Origin: Sporolactobacillus terrae DSM 11697
GTDB lineage: Bacteria; Bacillota; Bacilli; Bacillales; Sporolactobacillaceae
Assembly: GCF_000648615.1 (NCBI RefSeq)
Contig: NZ_JFZC01000034.1
Span: forward strand, 60,191 to 124,190
Direction of reading: 5' to 3'
Length of the DNA stretch: 64,000 bases
Position 1 is the stretch's first letter. Each line of letters starts with the position of its first letter. Positions 7,827-15,968 of this stretch are shown here, in pieces. The position numbers and the translations under genes were made by a program. The notes under the pieces were generated by a model. The model saw only the letters and a list, made by a program, of their open reading frames with translations, did no database searches and was not told the DNA's origin.

Positions 7827-9161
7827 CTACTCTGCCACAGCCCACTTGTATTTCTTCACGCACAATTCCGGCATGTTCGCACGAACCAACGCTTCCACGA
7901 ATTGTGGTGGAACCGCATTTCCACAACGCGCAACCTGTTTGCTTTTCGGATACGTTTTGCCCTCAAAGTCGTGATCGATAATGTAATTGTGTGGAAAACC
8001 CTGCGCGTCGAACAGCTCTCTCGGCTGCAGCATCCGCATGCCGATGTCTACGATCCGGTATGGCTGACCGTAAACCTTCACCAAGCCGAACCGGTCATGA
8101 CTTGTGACCGTTCCAAGCGGTGTATTTGCCGGCTGTCCAATACCTTGCCCGTAATATTTGATCAAGAAGGCTTGAACCGCTCCGATATGCTGTGCTCTCG
8201 CTGTTATGGTTGGCATTGGCTGCCGAACATCCGAACCAATTCCCGTTTTATAAAACTTTGTGAGGAACGCACAGGTTAACGCATATCGGTTTGACGTGTC
8301 CACATCGTAACTGTGATATTGGCTGATAAACGATGCCATCACTCGATCATCTTTCACGATATAAGGGTTTGAATTATTAGCAATAAATTTCTCAATCCCT
8401 TTTGCGATCCGAATCATCGTATTCTCAACCAATGGCTTTCTGCGCTTAAAAATACTTTTGCACGGTACCGACCAATCTATGACCTCTGCCGCTGTTCTCC
8501 ACGGCTTTTTCAATCCTACCTGAACAGTTAATTCTCGCGGATCTGCATGCGTAGATTCTGGCCATGTTATCGGTTTTCCGTCACGTCTAGCGACTAGGAA
8601 AAAACGTTTCCTACTTGTAGGTGCCCCATAATCACATGCTCTCAACTCTCGCCAATCCACCCGATAACCAAGCGATCTCAGCGACTTCACAAATGACTTA
8701 AATGTCATGCCCTTTTTGTTTGGATCAGGAACCCATTGATTTTTCGAGTTGAGCATCAACGGCCCCCATGTCTTAAATTCCTCGACATTCTCAAGCATGA
8801 TTACACGTGGTTTTACCGATATTGCCCATTTTATTGCGATCCATGCTAAGCCACGAATGTTCTTACTTACCGGCTTGCCACCTTTTGCCTTGGAGAAGTG
8901 CTTGCAGTCCGGAGACAGCCAGCACAATCCAACTGGGCGGCCCTCGCAAGCTTTCTTGGGATCAACATCCCACACGCTCTCACAATAGTGCTTGGTTTCG
9001 GGATGGTTTGCCTTGTGCATCGCGATTGCATCTGGATCATGGTTAATTGCAATATCTACGTTCAATCCCGTTGCCAACTCAATGCCAGTACTCGCCCCGC
9101 CTCCGCCGGCGAAGTTATCGACTATAATTTCTCTGAATATATCAAGCTGTTTAACTGGCAA
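7827..9161 (-). CDS. DNA (cytosine-5-)-methyltransferase
   Basis: 444 residues from a TTG at 9161 behind AAAGGAG. Motif I is DNFAGGGGASTGIELA (residues 15-30), the motif IV region is CWLSPDCKHFSKAKGGKP (about 79-96), motif VI is MLENVEEFKTWGP (about 121-133) and motif VIII is GAPTSRKRFFLVARR (about 179-193). The catalytic loop reads SPDCKHFS rather than the common PPCQxFS; the Cys is kept. This variant occurs in phage-encoded C5 methylases. There is no adjacent restriction enzyme. Together with 5402-6970 and 7368-7799 it forms a three-gene modification set, probably for evading host restriction. Confidence 0.92.
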   Translation of the reverse strand: MPVKQLDIFREIIVDNFAGGGGASTGIELATGLNVDIAINHDPDAIAMHKANHPETKHYCESVWDVDPKKACEGRPVGLCWLSPDCKHFSKAKGGKPVSKNIRGLAWIAIKWAISVKPRVIMLENVEEFKTWGPLMLNSKNQWVPDPNKKGMTFKSFVKSLRSLGYRVDWRELRACDYGAPTSRKRFFLVARRDGKPITWPESTHADPRELTVQVGLKKPWRTAAEVIDWSVPCKSIFKRRKPLVENTMIRIAKGIEKFIANNSNPYIVKDDRVMASFISQYHSYDVDTSNRYALTCAFLTKFYKTGIGSDVRQPMPTITARAQHIGAVQAFLIKYYGQGIGQPANTPLGTVTSHDRFGLVKVYGQPYRIVDIGMRMLQPRELFDAQGFPHNYIIDHDFEGKTYPKSKQVARCGNAVPPQFVEALVRANMPELCVKKYKWAVAE

Positions 9162-9176
9162 TCTGCTAATCTCCTT

Positions 9177-9506
9177 TCAATCACTTCCATTCAGTAACTC
9201 TGTATTGATCTGTCTCTTCACTCTTGCTTGTTCTTTTTTCCATTTTTCCGGTATCTCTTTTGCCTTCTGGTAAAGTTCAAAATGATACGGACAGAAGTCA
9301 ATTTCACGATCAATATTTTTGGCGCATTCCTCGCACATCGGCACATCACAAGTCTCATAACTCGGTTCATTTTCCTTAACGCATCTCATACGGTCCCGCA
9401 GGAATATTTGTGGATGCCAACAGTCAATCACATAATCGCAATACCGAGTAGCCGGCCGTTTATGGCAGATAGCACATGGGCATTTAAATGTTTCGGGGTT
9501 GTTCAT
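9177..9506 (-). CDS. Cysteine-rich phage protein (zinc-finger type)
   Basis: 109 residues from the ATG at 9506 behind GTGAGGG. It has cysteine pairs CPCAICHK (residues 9-16), RYCDYVIDCWH, MRCVKEN, CDVPMCEECAK and DFCPYH, enough for two zinc sites. The C-terminus is Lys/Glu rich (KEIPEKWKKEQARVKRQ). The start overlaps the stop of the preceding 43-residue gene (ATGA). Small Cys-rich proteins of this kind are common in phage early operons; I cannot name a function. Confidence 0.7.
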   Translation of the reverse strand: MNNPETFKCPCAICHKRPATRYCDYVIDCWHPQIFLRDRMRCVKENEPSYETCDVPMCEECAKNIDREIDFCPYHFELYQKAKEIPEKWKKEQARVKRQINTELLNGSD

Positions 9507-9634
9507 TTTTCCCTCACTTCTTTCCATCCATCCCTAATCCTCGCCTTCAGGTCGTAACGCTGAAGAGGTTCATATCTCCATACTGGCCATCTATTTTCAT
9601 AACGCTTGAGCAATATCCACCGGCGGCGACTCAT
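9503..9634 (-). CDS. 43-residue basic phage protein
   Basis: ATG at 9634 behind AAGGTAGCGAC; product MSRRRWILLKRYENRWPVWR and on to KEVREK. It overlaps the RecU stop by 4 bases on one side and the next start by 4 bases (ATGA) on the other, which supports real, coupled translation. It is rich in Arg, Trp and Tyr. No known function. Confidence 0.6.
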   Translation of the reverse strand: MSRRRWILLKRYENRWPVWRYEPLQRYDLKARIRDGWKEVREK

Positions 9635-10152
9635 GTCGCTACCTTCTTTGTGAGAAACGGATGCAGATAGTCGAGCGCAATCCCGTTCCGACTCCATACC
9701 GTGACACAGTTTTCACAAAACCAACTGTACGGTATCGACTTCCGCCCGCCATTCGGCACCGCGTCATGCCATTTCACGAATTCCTTGATCGGCAGGATAT
9801 AAGTCTCGTTGTGCTTAACAAACCGCACGAGCAGGAACGCATAGCCGCCGCAATCCTTATAGCGTTTCAGATACCGCGTCTGATGATCGTGCACATTCCG
9901 CAGTGGAAAGCTTGTTCGCTCGATTGTCTCCTTCGCGTCAAAGGCGATGCCTCGACCGTTTAGACAGCCGATAAAGTCCACCGTGCTCTTCTTAGCAGGA
10001 ATCAGTTTGGTAAAGTTACCCTTGCGATCTCTAATCGGTTTAAACGGCGTTGGAATCTTTTGGACAACAGCAATCCCCTTGTGCTGATAGACTAGATTGC
10101 TAGATTCAATTTCGTGTTCCAGCTGCATGCCTAAGTTCGCGTGTGTGGTCAT
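9631..10152 (-). CDS. Holliday junction resolvase, RecU-like
   Basis: 173 residues. The pattern fits RecU: NLGMQLEHEIESSN at residues 6-19, STVDFIGCLNGRGIAFDAKE at 56-75 (the catalytic Asp and the acidic-Ala-Lys centre of the PD-(D/E)XK fold), then HDHQTRYLKRYKDCGGYAFL at 88-107. RecU resolves recombination intermediates. In phages it works with the RecT/exonuclease system seen at 13475-15311 or trims branched DNA before packaging. The length is normal for phage RecU. It follows the 100-residue gene with a 4-base overlap. Confidence 0.88.
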   Translation of the reverse strand: MTTHANLGMQLEHEIESSNLVYQHKGIAVVQKIPTPFKPIRDRKGNFTKLIPAKKSTVDFIGCLNGRGIAFDAKETIERTSFPLRNVHDHQTRYLKRYKDCGGYAFLLVRFVKHNETYILPIKEFVKWHDAVPNGGRKSIPYSWFCENCVTVWSRNGIALDYLHPFLTKKVAT

Positions 10153-10394
10153 TGTTTTTCACCGTCCTCTTGTACGTCAATTGCCTTTTCGACAGCCCGG
10201 GGATCAATCAAGTTGAGCGTATCGAATAGGCTCTGATAGCCACTCAGTTCTTCACAAACCACTTCATTTATTGCTCTCATCCGCTCAACTTCGGATATAA
10301 GCCAAGTGAGATCTTCGCCCATTTCTTGCATGTGGTCAAAATCATATCCTTCGTCTTTCCATTGTTCTTTGATTTCTTCCAATCGATCGCTCAC
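10149..10394 (-). CDS. Phage protein, paralogue of 11068-11265 product
   Basis: 81 residues from a GTG at 10394 that overlaps the stop of the preceding gene (GTGA), behind AGGGGCG. Helical and acidic. The C-terminus, GYQSLFDTLNLIDPRAVEKA then IDVQEDGEKQ, closely matches that of the 65-residue product at 11068-11265 (LIDKLNLIAPDKVSEAIDMQ). The two are probably diverged copies. Function unknown. Confidence 0.65.
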   Translation of the reverse strand: MSDRLEEIKEQWKDEGYDFDHMQEMGEDLTWLISEVERMRAINEVVCEELSGYQSLFDTLNLIDPRAVEKAIDVQEDGEKQ

Positions 10395-10726
10395 CCGTGC
10401 CACGCCCCTCTCAGTGCAATTGGCTGCTTGTCGCTGCCGTAGTCCTTGCAATGCTGTCCAGGACCACCATATTTCTGATGTACCTCAGCCAGCTGCTCTT
10501 TTGTCAGAAAGTAATGCTTAACCGGTCCACTTGCAAGTACTGGTCTCGGCTGAAACGGACGTGGTGGCCGTTTCTCGCCTTTCTTGGTACTTACCGCCTC
10601 CTCAATCGTCCATTTCTGCACACAGATCCGATTGAACACGTTGTTCTTATTCAGTCCGTTTTGTTCCATTCGCTTGAGTAACTCGCCGTCTATATGGTGT
10701 CCGTTGATTGTGAAGGGTTTAAGCAT
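10391..10726 (-). CDS. Phage protein of unknown function
   Basis: 111 residues, starting MLKPFTINGHHIDGELLKRM. The N-terminal segment (residues 10-50: LLKRMEQNGLNKNNVFNRIC then VQKWTIEEAVS) has the spacing of the short helix-turn-helix seen in phage proteins that pair with a C-terminal basic tail, but it is not diagnostic. The middle is Pro/Arg/Lys rich (GEKRPPRPFQPRPV). It overlaps both neighbours by a few bases. Possibly DNA binding. Confidence 0.55.
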   Translation of the reverse strand: MLKPFTINGHHIDGELLKRMEQNGLNKNNVFNRICVQKWTIEEAVSTKKGEKRPPRPFQPRPVLASGPVKHYFLTKEQLAEVHQKYGGPGQHCKDYGSDKQPIALRGAWHG

Positions 10727-11075
10727 TGTGATCGCCGTCCTTGAGCCAATCCTTCACGTCAGGATGCTCTCTGGCGATGATCTCAACGACACTATCAATT
10801 AATTCTTCGCCTTTGGCTGCACCCAAATTGGTAATATCGACAGGTCCTGCATATGCATCACGTAAGAGCCTTAATTCCTCTTTCGGAGACATCGGATTGA
10901 CAATCCTCTTGTGACTCCAGCAAGCGTTAGCCATGTCAATCACGTCTTCTTTTCCATTAACTTGGTGGATTTCTTCGATAGCACATTTGAAACCTGCATA
11001 ACCTGAAATGCTATTCAATTTTTCTAGTACCTTTTCAGACTTCCAATTTTTCAGTACATATGTTTCTTCACTCAT
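10719..11075 (-). CDS. Phage protein of unknown function
   Basis: 118 residues, acidic, mostly helical, starting MSEETYVLKNWKSEKVLEKL. No cysteine motif, membrane segment or signal peptide. The 3' end overlaps the following gene by 8 bases and the 5' end overlaps the preceding gene by 8 bases, in the coupled style of the operon. I do not recognise a family. Confidence 0.6.
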   Translation of the reverse strand: MSEETYVLKNWKSEKVLEKLNSISGYAGFKCAIEEIHQVNGKEDVIDMANACWSHKRIVNPMSPKEELRLLRDAYAGPVDITNLGAAKGEELIDSVVEIIAREHPDVKDWLKDGDHNA

Positions 11076-11265
11076 CGCTCTTGCTCCCTTCCTGCATGTC
11101 TATCGCTTCGCTTACTTTATCTGGCGCAATCAAATTCAGTTTATCGATCAGATGTTTATATCCGTTCAGTTCATCTGTCAGACGATCATTTTTAATGTTC
11201 AAGCAGAATATTTCATTACGCATATCTTCCACATCGTCTAGTGGCAAAGTGATCATTTCCCTCAT
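11068..11265 (-). CDS. Phage protein, paralogue of 10149-10394 product
   Basis: 65 residues, ATG at 11265 overlapping the preceding stop (ATGA). It reads MREMITLPLDDVEDMRNEIF and ends with LNLIAPDKVSEAIDMQEGSK, the same C-terminal pattern as the product at 10149-10394. Helical, probably coiled coil. Function unknown; duplicated within 1 kb. Confidence 0.65.
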   Translation of the reverse strand: MREMITLPLDDVEDMRNEIFCLNIKNDRLTDELNGYKHLIDKLNLIAPDKVSEAIDMQEGSKSDE

Positions 11266-11426
11266 TTTCTCTTTGCCTTCTTCCGGTTCCGTTTGCGTTT
11301 ATGTGGTCGTTCCTCTTCCGCACAATCCTCACACAGCCGCGGATAACCTGTTTCTTCACCGTCGATCAGACAACCGCATTGTTCACAATAGAATCCATTC
11401 AGCATCATTTCTGCAATTTCACCCAT
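11262..11426 (-). CDS. 54-residue zinc-ribbon phage protein
   Basis: ATG at 11426 overlaps the YopX stop (TGATG) and its stop overlaps the next start (ATGA). The product starts MGEIAEMMLNGFYCEQCGCL and has a second pair, LCEDCAEEE, so CXXC-X(about 18)-CXXC could bind one zinc. The last 15 residues are almost all Lys/Arg (RPHKRKRNRKKAKRK), suggesting nucleic acid binding. It is a small early-operon gene of unknown role. Confidence 0.65.
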   Translation of the reverse strand: MGEIAEMMLNGFYCEQCGCLIDGEETGYPRLCEDCAEEERPHKRKRNRKKAKRK

Positions 11427-11800
11427 CAATCAGCACCTAACCTTTCAAGAAGTGATGGGTTTTCATATTTGTTCCCAAGTACTTCAATTTCAGATATTCT
11501 ATATTCAGATAACGGTTCAGAAAATCCTAACCCCGCAACGACATATTGAGCATACATGGTGCTGTGAAATACTCTGCCAATCACGCCACCGAGTGTATTG
11601 CCAAGAATGTCCCCTTCCCATATTTCTCGACCAGTCCTGTCACAAAGCCCGGTATACTGCATTAAGACAGGTTCTTCATCGAATGGTAAATCGTTATTAA
11701 TATCCAGAACGTCGCCATCTGCTGTTACGTAGAATGAGCCAGGATCATCAGTTAAGATTTTGGATTTTGGAAGCCATATCCGAAACTTAGGATTTTTCAT
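11426..11800 (-). CDS. YopX family phage protein
   Basis: 124 residues. The diagnostic YopX pattern is present: starts KFRIWLPKSK, then VLMQYTGLCDRTGREIWEGD (about 45-64, equivalent to M-Q-Y-T-G-L-x-D-x-x-G-x-E-I-[WY]-E-G-D) and ISEIEVLGNKYENPSLL at the C-terminus. YopX proteins form oligomers and are common in phages of Bacillus, Lactobacillus and Streptococcus; their role is not settled. The 5' end overlaps the small membrane-protein gene by 14 bases. Confidence 0.9.
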   Translation of the reverse strand: MKNPKFRIWLPKSKILTDDPGSFYVTADGDVLDINNDLPFDEEPVLMQYTGLCDRTGREIWEGDILGNTLGGVIGRVFHSTMYAQYVVAGLGFSEPLSEYRISEIEVLGNKYENPSLLERLGAD

Positions 11801-11918
11801 CTTTTGTGCCTTCTTTCTGTAGCTGATCCTCTAGTTCGCAGCCCTTACAATACGCGGCATACGTCGCTAGGCTGAGTAGAGCAATTGGAGCGACGATTAA
11901 GATTGCTAGCGTTGTCAT
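11787..11918 (-). CDS. 43-residue membrane peptide of the early operon
   Basis: ATG at 11918 behind GAGGAGCAGCTGA. One hydrophobic helix at residues 2-22 (TTLAILIVAPIALLSLATYA) is followed by CKGCELEDQLQKEG, a CXXC and a charged tail. It overlaps the yopX start by 14 bases. It is too short and poorly conserved for assignment, but the ribosome site, membrane helix and tight packing support a real gene. Confidence 0.55.
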   Translation of the reverse strand: MTTLAILIVAPIALLSLATYAAYCKGCELEDQLQKEGTKDEKS

Positions 11919-11931
11919 TCAGCTGCTCCTC

Positions 11932-12936
11932 TCAAATCGATTTCAGGTATTCGTCCAGATACTCAGCGCGCCGCTTGACCTCTTCCGGATCCTCTGGTGG
12001 CTTGTCCTGTTTTTGCTTGTGCATCCATTCCGGAACAACTTCTTGCCGTTGAGACTTTTTATTGAATTTTTTGCTAGGTGACACTTGCTTGTGCTCAAAC
12101 TCTGCATCTTCTAACCGTTCAGCATCTTTAACCGTATGAACACCTTGCTGTCGCCAATACCAAATCCGTTTGTATACAAAGCGCCAAGTACGACCATTTC
12201 CACGAGCTGCGGTCTTGATTCCAAAATCAATTACATCTTCCGGGTTCTCAAACCCAAACTTGTTGAATATATCTGCAATATCATCTCGTAACGTCTCGTT
12301 TATCCCACCAGGTGTGAGAAGATTATTTGCGATCAATTTGTCAACAATTGATTTTTGACGCTGTGCGATTTCCTCATCGTTGTTTTTTAAATTCTCTTCT
12401 TTACTTTCCTTTACTTTACTTTCCTTTACTTTACTTTGGGGATTACTGTCTACTTGATGCTTACCGTTACTATCATTAATGTTTACATTTACTCGTTTTC
12501 CGTCCACATTAATGATATAGACCTTAATTTTGCTATTTCCGATATACTCTAATGGATTAATAAGCAGGTACTTTCCTTCCAAAGTAACTTCTTTTCGTCT
12601 GGTCACCGCGTCTAAATAGCGCTTCTGTATGCCCTCAGAGGTCAATATTTTTTCAGATTCATAGATTTTTTGATCGAACAAACCCCACTTAATGCAATCA
12701 TTTACAACGTCTGAAACGGTATTAATGTCAACATTTACTCGGCTGGAGAAAAGTAAGTGTTCCTTTTCTCCCCATTTATAGAAGTAACCTTCCTTATAAA
12801 TTTTCATGAATAGTTTGATCACAACAGCGAATCCAGTTACTCCGTACTTAGCTTCTACAAGCGCTATTTTGTCGTCTTGATCGGTGTCTACATCGAGTGG
12901 AAAATAATCTAATCCTTCTTTTTTAGGACGGGCCAC
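11932..12936 (-). CDS. Phage replication initiator, Lin1244/Lin1753-like domain
   Basis: 334 residues. The N-terminal domain (about 8-110) begins DYFPLDVDTDQDDKIALVEA and includes KYGVTGFAVVIKLFMKIYKE and VVNDCIKWGLFDQ; it is the winged-helix replisome-organiser domain (Lin1244/Lin1753, DUF4373). The centre has a repeated SKVKESKVKESKEE linker. A C-terminal DnaD-like region spans about 195-270, with YKRIWYWRQQGV. It likely binds the phage origin and recruits host replication proteins; no DnaC-type loader gene is seen beside it. The linker is encoded by 15-base direct repeats near 12,400-12,440. Confidence 0.8.
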   Translation of the reverse strand: MARPKKEGLDYFPLDVDTDQDDKIALVEAKYGVTGFAVVIKLFMKIYKEGYFYKWGEKEHLLFSSRVNVDINTVSDVVNDCIKWGLFDQKIYESEKILTSEGIQKRYLDAVTRRKEVTLEGKYLLINPLEYIGNSKIKVYIINVDGKRVNVNINDSNGKHQVDSNPQSKVKESKVKESKEENLKNNDEEIAQRQKSIVDKLIANNLLTPGGINETLRDDIADIFNKFGFENPEDVIDFGIKTAARGNGRTWRFVYKRIWYWRQQGVHTVKDAERLEDAEFEHKQVSPSKKFNKKSQRQEVVPEWMHKQKQDKPPEDPEEVKRRAEYLDEYLKSI

Positions 12937-12971
12937 TTTATCCCTCCTCCCTTGCTGAATGTCTCAATCTT

Positions 12972-13448
12972 TTAGAACGGCAGATCGTCTTCGTTAATAT
13001 CAATAGCCTTGCTGTCTCCTGCAAATGGGTCATCAAAGCTTGGAACGCCCTGAGATTGTTCTGTACCGGTGCTTCTGCTCCTGTTGCTGTAATTGTTCCC
13101 GCTTGTTGATTGACCGCTAGAATGCGTCCCTTTCGGCTCGAGAAACTGCACTGAATCGGCAATCACTTCCGTCACGTACACCCTGCGTCCTTCATTATTT
13201 TCATAGTTTCTTGTTTGAATTCGTCCATCGATACCTGCGAGACTTCCTTTACTCAAGAAGTTGGCAGCGTTCTCGGCTTGACGCCGCCATACAACAACTG
13301 GAATAAAGTCTGCCTCTTGCTCACCATCTTGTTTTTTAAAAGGACGATTGACGGCTAGGGCAAAACTTGTAACTGCGACGCCATTGGGCGTGTATCGCAA
13401 TTCCGGATCCTTGGTCAATCTACCGACCAAAACCACTCGATTAATCAA
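12972..13448 (-). CDS. ssb: Single-stranded DNA-binding protein
   Basis: 158 residues starting [20 protein letters not shown] from a TTG at 13448. The OB-fold spans residues 1-105, with [46 protein letters not shown] and [16 protein letters not shown] Ser/Asn/Gly-rich linker follows, and the protein ends DINEDDLPF, the acidic tip that recruits replication and repair partners. Full length. It lies between RecT and the replication initiator, as in many Firmicutes phages. Confidence 0.95.
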   Translation of the reverse strand: MINRVVLVGRLTKDPELRYTPNGVAVTSFALAVNRPFKKQDGEQEADFIPVVVWRRQAENAANFLSKGSLAGIDGRIQTRNYENNEGRRVYVTEVIADSVQFLEPKGTHSSGQSTSGNNYSNRSRSTGTEQSQGVPSFDDPFAGDSKAIDINEDDLPF

Positions 13449-13474
13449 TTAAGCTCATCTCTTTTCGTCCGTAA

Positions 13475-14368
13475 TTAAAATGGCAACTCTTCATCTGACG
13501 GAAGATCCGGTTCGGTCATCTTGGCATCTTTCTTTCCGTTATCTTTTGACTGACTGGAGGTCTTTGCTGATGAATCTTCAGCAATTGTTTGCTGCGCTTC
13601 TGAAAGCTCGTGAGGATCAATATCAATGACTTCTTTATCCTCAAGACCATCATCACCATCAACAAGTTGTCGCACCGTTTCATCTTTTGTAGTAGCCGCC
13701 TGCATATCAATCGATAGGATTCCCCACTTGGACAGCAGAGCTTTCAAAACCGTTTTGGTAGCCATTGCATCCCAATCACGCTTCCATCCAAAATCGGACT
13801 TGCTGAACCGTTGTTTATGTTTTTCAACCTGCTCTTTAGTCCAATAAACGGTCTTTTTGAAGCCATTGATTAATTCAAAGTAGGCTGCATACCCGATCAC
13901 CTTGTCGCTTTCTTTTTCAGTGAAATCTATTTCGATTTCCTCTGTGAGAGGATTCCAGCTTTTTAACTCGCCTTCGTGAATTGAAATAACATTGATATGT
14001 TTGTACTGTCCGGTGCGAAGAGCCAACTGGATATAGCCCTTATAGCCCATTTGAAACTGAGCTACGTTTCCATAAGGAATGATCCAGGCATAGCCAAGGT
14101 TTTTATCGACCGGCAAATCAAGGGATGCTGCCACCATCGCACTGGATACAATGCTCAATGGCTGTACCTTTTGAAGCTGAGTTTCCGAATTGTAAAGGTT
14201 CAGAACTGAACTCATGAATTGCGGTGCCTTTTTATCAAGAAGCTCATTAAAACGTCTTTTCAGCGTGTCTGAATTCATCAATTGTTTTAGATCGTACTGA
14301 CGAATTCCCTCTCCAGGTGCATTGTTCCGATTTGCGATTTGGTTTTTGAGCTTACTTGCTGTCGCCAT
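13475..14368 (-). CDS. recT: RecT single-strand annealing protein
   Basis: 297 residues. Family signatures: SSVLNLYNSETQLQKVQPLS followed by IVSSAMVAASLDLPVDKNLG, then YAWIIPYGNVAQFQMGYKGY and IQLALRTGQYKHINV. The C-terminus is low complexity and ends DLPSDEELPF, an SSB-like acidic tail. RecT anneals complementary single strands made by the exonuclease encoded just upstream (14352-15311), with which it overlaps by 17 bases. Together they form the phage homologous recombination module. Length is normal. Confidence 0.95.
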   Translation of the reverse strand: MATASKLKNQIANRNNAPGEGIRQYDLKQLMNSDTLKRRFNELLDKKAPQFMSSVLNLYNSETQLQKVQPLSIVSSAMVAASLDLPVDKNLGYAWIIPYGNVAQFQMGYKGYIQLALRTGQYKHINVISIHEGELKSWNPLTEEIEIDFTEKESDKVIGYAAYFELINGFKKTVYWTKEQVEKHKQRFSKSDFGWKRDWDAMATKTVLKALLSKWGILSIDMQAATTKDETVRQLVDGDDGLEDKEVIDIDPHELSEAQQTIAEDSSAKTSSQSKDNGKKDAKMTEPDLPSDEELPF

Positions 14369-15311
14369 TTACTGGTCTCTCCTTAATATCAAATTTTCTA
14401 TACGTTGATTCGTTGAGCACTTGTTGATAAACGTCAGGGAACTTCTTTTTCAATGCTTTACTATCAACGCGATGCTGCGTGATATTAAACCATTTTGTAA
14501 TATAGTCGCCAACGATGCCTTTCTCTGCATCTTTCATCTGAGCTTTAAGTAGATTCTTGATTTCTTTTTGGCGTTCCATCAGCGGCTTCAGCTCTTCTTC
14601 TCGCTGTAGGTACTCTTCGATCAGAGCCTTGCTATCAGAACCAAGCACGACTTCTTTCTCAGCTTCCGCACGCTCATACTTCTCTTTCAGATACTTCTCA
14701 GCAGCGCTTGTTCCATCAAGCGGAGGTGCAACATCAGCGATCACATAATCATTCCAAAATTTCACTTCTGCATTGAAGATCATCCAGATCAGCTCGTCAT
14801 CACGATTAATTTCTTTGTAAACGAATTTGTTTCCACCGATTAAAACGGCGATATACGCGTGATCAAGACCGGTAACACCAAGGTAATGCTGCACCTGAGT
14901 TAAATAAGTATCTGGTATCTCATCATCCTTCCAGAGCTTCGCCAGATAGGCCGATGCGGTCTTGCATTCAAGCACCGCTGATTCCCCGTAAAGCAGCCGA
15001 TCGACATTCGCAAAGATAAAGGGATAATCCGGATGGAAATGCATATGATTGTCATTGTGGACCTTCTTCCCAGTCCTCTTCATAAACTCTCGTGCAACCA
15101 CATCTTCCATCTGATTGCCCCAGTAGATCGCTTCTGAATCAATTTCTTCCGGCGTCACTCTTCCTGTTTTCTCAAGCCAGAGTTCAAATGGTGTCTTATA
15201 CTTATTCAGCCCTAGGACAATGCCACTGTCGCTTCCACCAATGCCCTTGGTGCGTTCCATGAGCCAATCAGCTCGGCTCATATTTGCAGTCGATATGGCG
15301 TTCATGGACAT
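14352..15311 (-). CDS. YqaJ/lambda-type exonuclease (recombination partner of RecT)
   Basis: 319 residues from the ATG at 15311 (MSMNAISTANMSRADWLMER) behind GGAGGTGATGCTG. YqaJ domain: TKGIGGSDSGIVLGLNKYKT (about 19-38), YWGNQMEDVVAREFMKRTGK (about 64-83), the catalytic run FIFANVDRLLYGESAVLECK (about 98-117) with D, E and K, and TYLTQVQHYLGVTGLDHAYI (about 133-152). It degrades one strand of double-stranded ends to feed RecT. The C-terminal 100 residues are charged coiled coil. It partly overlaps the preceding small gene (15268-15546). Confidence 0.93.
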   Translation of the reverse strand: MSMNAISTANMSRADWLMERTKGIGGSDSGIVLGLNKYKTPFELWLEKTGRVTPEEIDSEAIYWGNQMEDVVAREFMKRTGKKVHNDNHMHFHPDYPFIFANVDRLLYGESAVLECKTASAYLAKLWKDDEIPDTYLTQVQHYLGVTGLDHAYIAVLIGGNKFVYKEINRDDELIWMIFNAEVKFWNDYVIADVAPPLDGTSAAEKYLKEKYERAEAEKEVVLGSDSKALIEEYLQREEELKPLMERQKEIKNLLKAQMKDAEKGIVGDYITKWFNITQHRVDSKALKKKFPDVYQQVLNESTYRKFDIKERPVNGDSK

Positions 15312-15546
15312 CAGCATCACCTCCTGATAAAATAGAGTTATTGATTAACTTGATAGAGTTTTCATTAAGAGCGCCCTGGCCGGCGTTCTTTTTCGTCTGC
15401 TCAAAATCTTTGATGAACGCTTGATAATCTGAACCGCTTTTGAACTGGAATGAAGGACGGCCATAACGATCAAAACCAATGCTTCCGCCGTGCTTGGCTA
15501 GTAGCTTCTGCGCATCCAAGTCTTGCATGAATGGATAGTTACACAT
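15268..15546 (-). CDS. Phage protein of unknown function
   Basis: 92 residues from the ATG at 15546 behind GAGGAGTGAG. It includes LLAKHGGSIGFDRYGRPSFQ and a Gln/Lys-rich centre. The last 44 bases overlap the start of the exonuclease gene in another frame, more than usual here; the 3' end could be shorter in related phages. No family recognised. Confidence 0.6.
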   Translation of the reverse strand: MCNYPFMQDLDAQKLLAKHGGSIGFDRYGRPSFQFKSGSDYQAFIKDFEQTKKNAGQGALNENSIKLINNSILSGGDADVHERHIDCKYEPS

Positions 15547-15748
15547 TTTTTCTCACTCCTCTCTGTGCCATGTACACAAACTTGCACTCGTATTCATCGT
15601 GAATCATCTCTCCGTCAGCCAATTCCCAATAGCATTCATCATCATATATTGCTTCGCCGCAGCCTTCACAACGGCCAATCGGTTTATGCTGTTTAGATGA
15701 TGGCCCATACAAAGGACTTCCAAGAACCATTCCGTTTTCGATGCTCAT
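15539..15748 (-). CDS. Small zinc-binding phage protein
   Basis: 69 residues from the ATG at 15748 behind GGGGGTGATTGC. It has RCEGCGEAIYDDECYWELAD then HDEYECKFVYMAQ. The CXXC pair plus a later Cys/His pair resembles a small one-zinc fold seen in phage early proteins. It overlaps the next gene by 8 bases. Function unknown. Confidence 0.65.
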   Translation of the reverse strand: MSIENGMVLGSPLYGPSSKQHKPIGRCEGCGEAIYDDECYWELADGEMIHDEYECKFVYMAQRGVRKNV

Positions 15749-15762
15749 GCAATCACCCCCTC

Positions 15763-15936
15763 TCAGTGGTTCAAATAGATGTCCCTTGCTTGCTCAAACG
15801 AGTTATCATCCATCACACGCAATAGAGCAGCAAGTAACTTCGTTTCCTGTTCTTCCGCGTATCCGAGACGATCTGCAGCAAGCATCACATAGCCGAAAAA
15901 TGCTTGGTTGTAATAAGCAGAATCTTTTTCAGGCAT
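15763..15936 (-). CDS. 57-residue phage protein
   Basis: ATG at 15936 behind AGAGGTGAACTGA. The product begins MPEKDSAYYNQAFFGYVMLA and ends FEQARDIYLNH. Helical, acidic, no special motif. The clear ribosome site and its place in a continuous operon support it. Unknown function. Confidence 0.6.
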   Translation of the reverse strand: MPEKDSAYYNQAFFGYVMLAADRLGYAEEQETKLLAALLRVMDDNSFEQARDIYLNH

Positions 15937-15968
15937 TCAGTTCACCTCTATTTGTTTTTGGTTTGCAT

